Source: Spirochaetaceae bacterium (GTDB lineage Bacteria; Spirochaetota; Spirochaetia; Treponematales; Breznakiellaceae). Taken from it: a stretch of 18,203 bases of DNA. Shown here piece after piece: positions 14,951 to 18,203 of the stretch (positions within the stretch are counted from its first letter, which is position 1; every line of letters begins with the position of its first letter). The stretch covers positions 1-18,203 of the forward strand of contig JAISDG010000034.1 of the NCBI GenBank assembly GCA_031265015.1. The letters run 5' to 3'. The notes under the pieces were generated by a model that was not told the origin of the DNA, searched no databases, and was given only the letters and a program-made list of their open reading frames with translations. A program made the translations under genes and the position numbers.

Positions 14951-15541
14951 ATGTTTACCCTTCATCCCTGTGCCGCGGGATGCGGCAGAACGGCTATTTC
15001 CGGCTCCCATCTGTGCGCCGTTCACGCCGCGTCGGCGCAAGACGAAGCCCGCCGCATAGGGAATTATATTCTGGAACACACGATCATCAAGGACATGAAC
15101 GCGCCGGGGCTTAACTTTATCAGTACGGACTTTTCCAACCGCACCTTTTACGGCTGTAATTTTATGGGTTCATCCTTTTCCATGTGCCTCTTTACCGGTG
15201 CAGTGATGCGGATGTGCTTTTTTGATTTTGCCCGGTTTACCAACTGCGATTTTTCCAGGGGGGATCTGCAGTTTCTCTCCTTTGCCGGTTCCGCCATCAG
15301 GAACTGTACCTTTGAAAATTCCGAGCTTGTCCACCTTAATTACGGGGGAGCGGTCATCACCGACGTGACCTTTAACAATTCAAACCTGTACAATTCCCGG
15401 TTTATCGAAGCGGAACTATCCTCCAGCGATTTTATCGACTGCAACCTGAAAAAAGTTTTTTTTCTTAATACAAATCAGGAAAACCTTAACTTTAAATCCT
15501 CCAATACCGCCGAAGCGGTTTTTGAACAGGAGGAAACGTGA
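14951..15541 (+). CDS. Pentapeptide-repeat protein with N-terminal Cys/His cluster
   Basis: 196 residues. Residues about 53-190 consist of degenerate pentapeptide repeats with Phe or Leu at the central position every five residues (LNFIS TDFSN RTFYG CNFMG ...), predicted to form a right-handed quadrilateral beta-helix. The first 25 residues hold Cys7, Cys11, Cys22 and His25 (C-x3-C-x10-C-x2-H), which resembles a small zinc site; residues 28-50 look helical. Function is not predictable: such proteins include DNA mimics that bind gyrase and many of unknown role. No signal peptide or membrane segment is seen. The TGA overlaps the GTG of the next gene as GTGA, so the two are coupled. A second frame overlapping its start (14821-15114) is judged a shadow. 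Confidence 0.82.
   Translation: MFTLHPCAAGCGRTAISGSHLCAVHAASAQDEARRIGNYILEHTIIKDMNAPGLNFISTDFSNRTFYGCNFMGSSFSMCLFTGAVMRMCFFDFARFTNCDFSRGDLQFLSFAGSAIRNCTFENSELVHLNYGGAVITDVTFNNSNLYNSRFIEAELSSSDFIDCNLKKVFFLNTNQENLNFKSSNTAEAVFEQEET
15528..15533 (+). promoter_or_regulatory. Shine-Dalgarno fixing the GTG start of the MBL gene
   Basis: AGGAGG lies 4 bases before GTG at 15538. It is embedded in the last codons of the pentapeptide gene and supports a GTG start. Confidence 0.75.
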
Positions 15542-16164
15542 AGATCTTTATCCATTACTGCCCCTACGGTTTCAGCAACTGCTATATTCTCGGTACGGAC
15601 ATGGAAGACGGGGACGTTCCCAGGGACGCGGTGGTGGTAGATCCGGGAAGCATGGAAGAACCCATGCTGCACTTTATCGAACAGCACGACTACAAACTGC
15701 GGGGGGTTCTGATAACCCACGATCATCTGAAACATGTACACGGACTAAGGACCCTTAAGCGGATCTACGACGTGGATGTTTACGCGGTTAATCCCCTGGT
15801 AAGGGACTACAAAACCCGGGTTGTCCGGGACGGGGACGTCCTGACCCTGGGGGAAATTACCGTCACGGTCATTACCATACCGGGCCATTCGGCGGATTCC
15901 GCGGTGTACAGGATTAATCAGACCCTCTTAACCGGCGATACCATTACCGCGGGCCTTTTGGGAAGCACCACCAGCAGCTACGGAAGGACCAAACTGATGT
16001 CCGCGTTACGGAGCAAAATCCTCTCCCTGCCGGGAACTTTTATCCTGCTCCCCGGACACGGCCCCCCTTCAACGCTGGAGGCGGAACGGCGCTACAACGC
16101 GGGGATAAAGGCCTACGAGCAAAATAAGATCAAAAGGCCCCGGTTCAGGCTGGATTTCTACTAA
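15538..16164 (+). CDS. Metallo-beta-lactamase-fold hydrolase with variant HxHxKH motif
   Basis: 208 residues, GTG start with a strong Shine-Dalgarno. The fold begins NCYILG with AVVVDPGS, as in glyoxalase-II-like MBL hydrolases. Predicted metal ligands are His61, His63 and His66 in THDHLKHVHG, His117 (IPGHSADS), Asp134 (LLTGDT) and His174 (LLPGHGPPST). The Asp of canonical HxHxDH is Lys65 here, so the second metal site lacks its usual aspartate, while all histidines and the bridging Asp134 remain. This predicts a mononuclear or altered metal centre. Possible substrates are thioesters such as those of glyoxalase II, or others; none can be chosen from sequence. The TAA (16162-16164) lies within the first unit of a 15-bp repeat array. 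Coupled to the pentapeptide gene by GTGA. Confidence 0.88.
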   Translation: MKIFIHYCPYGFSNCYILGTDMEDGDVPRDAVVVDPGSMEEPMLHFIEQHDYKLRGVLITHDHLKHVHGLRTLKRIYDVDVYAVNPLVRDYKTRVVRDGDVLTLGEITVTVITIPGHSADSAVYRINQTLLTGDTITAGLLGSTTSSYGRTKLMSALRSKILSLPGTFILLPGHGPPSTLEAERRYNAGIKAYEQNKIKRPRFRLDFY

Positions 16165-16212
16165 AGGCCTTTCTGCTAAAGGCCTTTCTGTTAAAGGCCT
16201 TTCTGTTAAAGG
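16161..16212. repeat. 15-bp tandem repeat array between convergent genes
   Basis: Units (C/T)TAAAGGCCTTTCTG start at 16161, 16176 and 16191, with a partial fourth at 16206-16212. Each holds the self-complementary 10-mer AAAGGCCTTT, so neighbouring copies can pair into a 10-bp hairpin with a 5-base loop on either strand. The array may serve as a bidirectional terminator, but no T-run follows. The TAA of the plus gene is in unit 1, and the TAA of the minus gene is the first three bases of unit 4. Confidence 0.9.
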
Positions 16213-16985
16213 GCTATGATGTTCCGGGCGACAAGCTGGGCAATTTTGTACTTTCGTTCCAGGGTTAATTCACCGCTTTCCCGCAGAAAGGTTTCAAGTT
16301 CCGCCGCAAAGGATTCCGGCAGGACGGGCAGTTCCACAACCTGCCGGTAATAGGCCTTGTGGGAAGGCTCAAAACGCCGGTTAATGCAGAAGAGGGCAAG
16401 GCACGCGCTTTTGATAAACAGGGCGGAGGAAATCAAATAATGAAATTCGTCGTCGTTGATCAGCGCCGCTCCAAGATCGCTTAGGTAATGCTCCATCCTG
16501 GACTGGCTTGCGTCCCGCATCTGGATCCAGAAATCATCATCCAGCCCAAGAAGTCTTTTCCGGATATCCTTTACCCATCCGGTCCTGGAAAAAAGAATAT
16601 CCCCCTGGGCCAGGCGGTAATATCCGTAGGTCCCCGAATCCTTGATAAGCCACAGGGAATCGTGCTTTGATTCGGCGATGCTTACCAGCTCTTCGATTTT
16701 GCCGGTGGATTTGAATTCCAGGCGGACGGGGAGAGACCCTACCAGAAAACGATCCTTGTTGCCCTGGTGGGAGGTTTCAAAAGCCGCGGCGTCGGAACCG
16801 TAAATGGCCCAGCGTTTTTCCGGGGGGGGAACTTCCCCGTTATGGTAGACGTCAAGGATCAGGGCAAAGTAGGGATTAAGCGTATCGGAATCCGCGGCTT
16901 CGTTCAATGAGATACATTCAACCTGGGGCCACTGCGAAAGGACGGACACAAACCGGTCGGAAAGTTTTTTGGTCTTATACTTCAT
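16206..16985 (-). CDS. Unknown protein, possibly nucleotidyltransferase-like (DUF4037-like)
   Basis: 259 residues, soluble, with no signal peptide. The N-terminal part has RFVSVLSQWPQVECISL, then YFALILDVYHNGEVP, which could be the core strand of a nucleotidyltransferase fold, but a clear GS-x-SDxD catalytic motif is not evident. The C-terminal half is helical, with SALFIKSACLALFCINRRF followed by a short loop and LPVLPESF, which recalls the tail of DUF4037-type proteins. I make this link from impression only. The ATG at 16983-16985 has a weak GGA 6 bases upstream. The stop codon is provided by the last unit of the 15-bp repeat array. It is divergent from the gene at 17017, with 31 bases between the starts. 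Confidence 0.6.
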   Translation of the reverse strand: MKYKTKKLSDRFVSVLSQWPQVECISLNEAADSDTLNPYFALILDVYHNGEVPPPEKRWAIYGSDAAAFETSHQGNKDRFLVGSLPVRLEFKSTGKIEELVSIAESKHDSLWLIKDSGTYGYYRLAQGDILFSRTGWVKDIRKRLLGLDDDFWIQMRDASQSRMEHYLSDLGAALINDDEFHYLISSALFIKSACLALFCINRRFEPSHKAYYRQVVELPVLPESFAAELETFLRESGELTLERKYKIAQLVARNIIAL

Positions 16986-16994
16986 AATACATCC

Positions 16995-17023
16995 AGTGTA
17001 TCATGACCGGAAAGCTATGGAAA
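16995..17023 (-). promoter_or_regulatory. Weak candidate promoter of the gene at 16985
   Basis: Minus-strand TTTCCA (17018-17023), a 17-base spacer and TACACT (16995-17000). It overlaps the start codon of the divergent gene. A plus-strand -10-like TATCAT (16999-17004) shares two bases with it, so the two directions may compete. Confidence 0.3.
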
Positions 17024-17595
17024 CTACCGCGAAAAACAGCCCGGACCATTCCCTTCACCTGGTGGTCCTGGTTCCGCACCGGGACTGCCTGCCCCTGCTG
17101 GACGAGTACCGCCGGGCCCTCTTTGCCGCGGGCCTGGCGGGGGCCTGGTCCTTCCCCCCAGTTGCGCCCATCGCTTTGTTGGGGGCCCCCCTTCCGGCAG
17201 GGACCTTGAAGGCCCTGGCCGCGGAACTGCGGAGACTGCTGGGAAACCGGAAGATCGTTTCGGGCCCCGCCGCGGGATGTGTGGCGCCGGGAAAAACCGC
17301 CGGCGGAGCAAGCCGGGGGATCCGGCTTTTCGGCCCCGTCCTGGATCTGCCGTGGCTGCCGTGCCTATCGCGGCTATCGCTTGCGGAAGAAACGCTGTTC
17401 CCCTGGGAAAAGCCGGTCCTTGCGCCGGCGGTCCTGGACCCCCGGGAAAGGGTCCCGGATAAACACATTCCGCTTGCCCTTTCCTTCAGGGCCGCCGCCC
17501 TGGCGAACCTTGTTCTGAGGCCCGCTTCCTGCGGCGAAGCGGGGTATTCTTTTGCCTGGGAAACGGGCCCCCTTTTCTGGCTGCCCAAACCGTGA
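17017..17595 (+). CDS. Conserved-context hypothetical protein coupled to DUF167
   Basis: 192 residues from the ATG at 17017. I do not recognise the family. An earlier in-frame ATG at 16969 would run into the divergent gene and add 16 residues with no Shine-Dalgarno, so the later start is preferred; GGAAAG lies just upstream. The protein is rich in Ala, Leu, Pro and Arg, starts with a hydrophobic strand (LHLVVLVPHRD), has a short helix LKALAAELRRLL, and ends with ALSFRAAALANLVLRP and PLFWLPKP. No membrane helix or signal peptide is convincing. Codon use is as GC-rich as its neighbours. The TGA overlaps the GTG of the DUF167 gene (GTGA), so the pair is probably one operon. The frame is long and uninterrupted, which supports a real gene. 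Confidence 0.65.
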   Translation: METTAKNSPDHSLHLVVLVPHRDCLPLLDEYRRALFAAGLAGAWSFPPVAPIALLGAPLPAGTLKALAAELRRLLGNRKIVSGPAAGCVAPGKTAGGASRGIRLFGPVLDLPWLPCLSRLSLAEETLFPWEKPVLAPAVLDPRERVPDKHIPLALSFRAAALANLVLRPASCGEAGYSFAWETGPLFWLPKP

Positions 17596-17921
17596 CCGCC
17601 CCATTCCGCGCCGCCATTGGCGCCGCCACCGGCGCCGCCGCCGGCAGGCTGCTCCTTGACGTAAAGGCCGTACCGGGGGCCTCAAAGACGGAAATAGCCG
17701 GCCTCAGGGACGGGCGGCTCCGGATCCGCGTTGCCGCCGCCGCGGAAGGCGGCAAGGCCAACGCCGAACTGATTGCTTTTCTGGCAAAAGCCCTGGGCTG
17801 CGCCAAAAAAGATATTGTCCTTTACAGCGGGGAAAAGTCCCGGTTAAAGACCCTCGCCCTGCCGCCGCGGTTGAAGGACCGGGCGGAACTGCTTGCGGCG
17901 GCCCCCCGCGCCGAAACGTGA
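17592..17921 (+). CDS. DUF167 / YggU-family protein
   Basis: 109 residues starting at GTG 17592, four bases overlapping the upstream stop. The domain (about 19-95) has the family features LLLDVKAVPGASKTEIAG, RLRIRVAA, EGGKANAELIAFLAKALG and LYSGEKSRLKTLAL. The first 18 residues are Ala/Gly-rich and resemble a low-complexity leader. YggU-like proteins are small, soluble, widely conserved and of unknown biochemical role. There is no separate Shine-Dalgarno, consistent with translational coupling. No obvious terminator follows. Confidence 0.88.
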   Translation: MTAPFRAAIGAATGAAAGRLLLDVKAVPGASKTEIAGLRDGRLRIRVAAAAEGGKANAELIAFLAKALGCAKKDIVLYSGEKSRLKTLALPPRLKDRAELLAAAPRAET

Positions 17922-17962
17922 AGTCGAAATGTTAGCTGCTTCTTGCAAACCACTATATCGCT

Positions 17963-17992
17963 TTGACAGTTGACAACCATTCTTTCTATATG
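17963..17992 (+). promoter_or_regulatory. Candidate promoter at the right edge
   Basis: TTGACA occurs twice (17963-17968 and 17970-17975). The first lies 18 bases before TATATG (17987-17992), which ends 7 bases before an ATG at 18000. A perfect -35 gives some weight; the -10 is moderate. Confidence 0.45.
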
Positions 17993-17999
17993 CTACCGT

Positions 18000-18203
18000 A
18001 TGTCCATGCTAAGTGCAGGCCAAAAAAGCTCCGGGGTACAACCTGACGGCTTTATTATGGATGTAAGGGATGCAAAAAATCTGAAAAATAGCTTTGCTTT
18101 AGGCGCTGTGATCATGGCAGTCCACCAAAGGTGGACTGGATACAGTTTTGCAAAGCAAAACTTTTATCCTCAAAATTCGCCATGGATGGCGAATTTTGAG
18201 GAA
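18000..18203 (+). CDS. Possible small or partial hypothetical gene running off the window
   Basis: From ATG 18000 the frame stays open for 68 codons to the window end (MSMLSAGQKSSGVQPDG..., later FIMDVRDAKNLKNSFALG). It follows a promoter-like sequence with no Shine-Dalgarno. Its last 30 codons are translated from a run of three perfect palindromes, so the C-terminal part is more likely repeat-derived than selected protein. Base composition is clearly more AT-rich than the genes to the left. No family is recognised. It may be a real gene invaded by repeats, or no gene at all. Confidence 0.3.
   Translation, partial: MSMLSAGQKSSGVQPDGFIMDVRDAKNLKNSFALGAVIMAVHQRWTGYSFAKQNFYPQNSPWMANFEE
18118..18202. 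repeat. Three consecutive perfect palindromes
   Basis: Hairpin 1: CAGTCCACC / GGTGGACTG, 9-bp arms around AAA (18118-18138). Hairpin 2: AGTTTTGC / GCAAAACT, 8-bp arms around AAA (18044+100 to 18162, that is 18144-18162). Hairpin 3: 17-bp arms around GG (18167-18202), with left arm TCCTCAAAATTCGCCAT. They are separated by only 5 and 4 bases. The array reaches the window edge and may continue. It looks like a palindromic repeat element (REP/MITE-like) rather than a terminator. Confidence 0.85.

Noticed and set aside
14821..15114. 97-codon open frame overlapping the pentapeptide gene
   Set aside because: It crosses the promoter and start of the pentapeptide gene in another frame, is Arg/Ser-rich with no motif, and has no ribosome binding site.

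Overview
This GC-rich, densely packed bacterial window holds 15 protein-coding genes or gene parts on both strands. No rRNA, tRNA, IS element, phage gene or CRISPR array was seen. The gene content suggests a spirochaete of the Treponema lineage, perhaps a high-GC gut treponeme. Pointers are an exported SUMF1-fold protein next to a ClpP paralogue, a PilZ protein coupled to pth, a one-piece NifJ-type pyruvate:ferredoxin oxidoreductase (anaerobe) and a FIST/hybrid-kinase pair. The assignment is inferred from family content, not from a marker gene.

Layout. (1) 1-2336, plus strand: 5'-truncated alanine racemase, a ClpP-family protease with an acidic N-terminus, and an exported SUMF1-fold protein without the FGE catalytic cysteines, in one operon. 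(2) 2314-3740, minus: a PilZ protein coupled to peptidyl-tRNA hydrolase (pth); the pth end overlaps the SUMF1 gene. (3) 3786-4718, plus: mazG with an in-frame 36-bp tandem repeat in its inter-domain linker, divergent from the PilZ gene and overlapping the next gene tail to tail. (4) 4675-9234, minus: GT4-like glycosyltransferase, FIST sensor and soluble hybrid histidine kinase with a degenerate Hpt domain, in one operon. (5) 9403-14737, minus: an exported YtcJ-like amidohydrolase, then nifJ with its own good promoter. (6) 14951-16164, plus: pentapeptide-repeat protein coupled to a metallo-beta-lactamase-fold hydrolase with a variant metal motif. (7) 16206-16985, minus: possible nucleotidyltransferase-like protein. 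(8) 17017-17921, plus: unknown protein coupled to a DUF167/YggU protein. (9) 17922-18203: promoter-like sequence, an open frame running off the window, and three consecutive perfect palindromes.

The enzymes are mostly ordinary. The more unusual signal is a layer of small repetitive or palindromic DNA: the 36-bp in-frame array in mazG, a double palindrome inside a loop of pth, a structured element between nifJ and the glycosyltransferase gene, a 15-bp array that supplies the stop codons of two convergent genes, and the triple palindrome at the right edge. Together they suggest a genome colonised by small palindromic elements that tolerate or exploit coding sequence. Several promoter-proximal genes also have a -10-like hexamer only 5-8 bases before the ATG and no clear Shine-Dalgarno, which suggests leaderless transcripts. 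Genes inside operons start by 1-4 base overlaps or behind good Shine-Dalgarno sequences.
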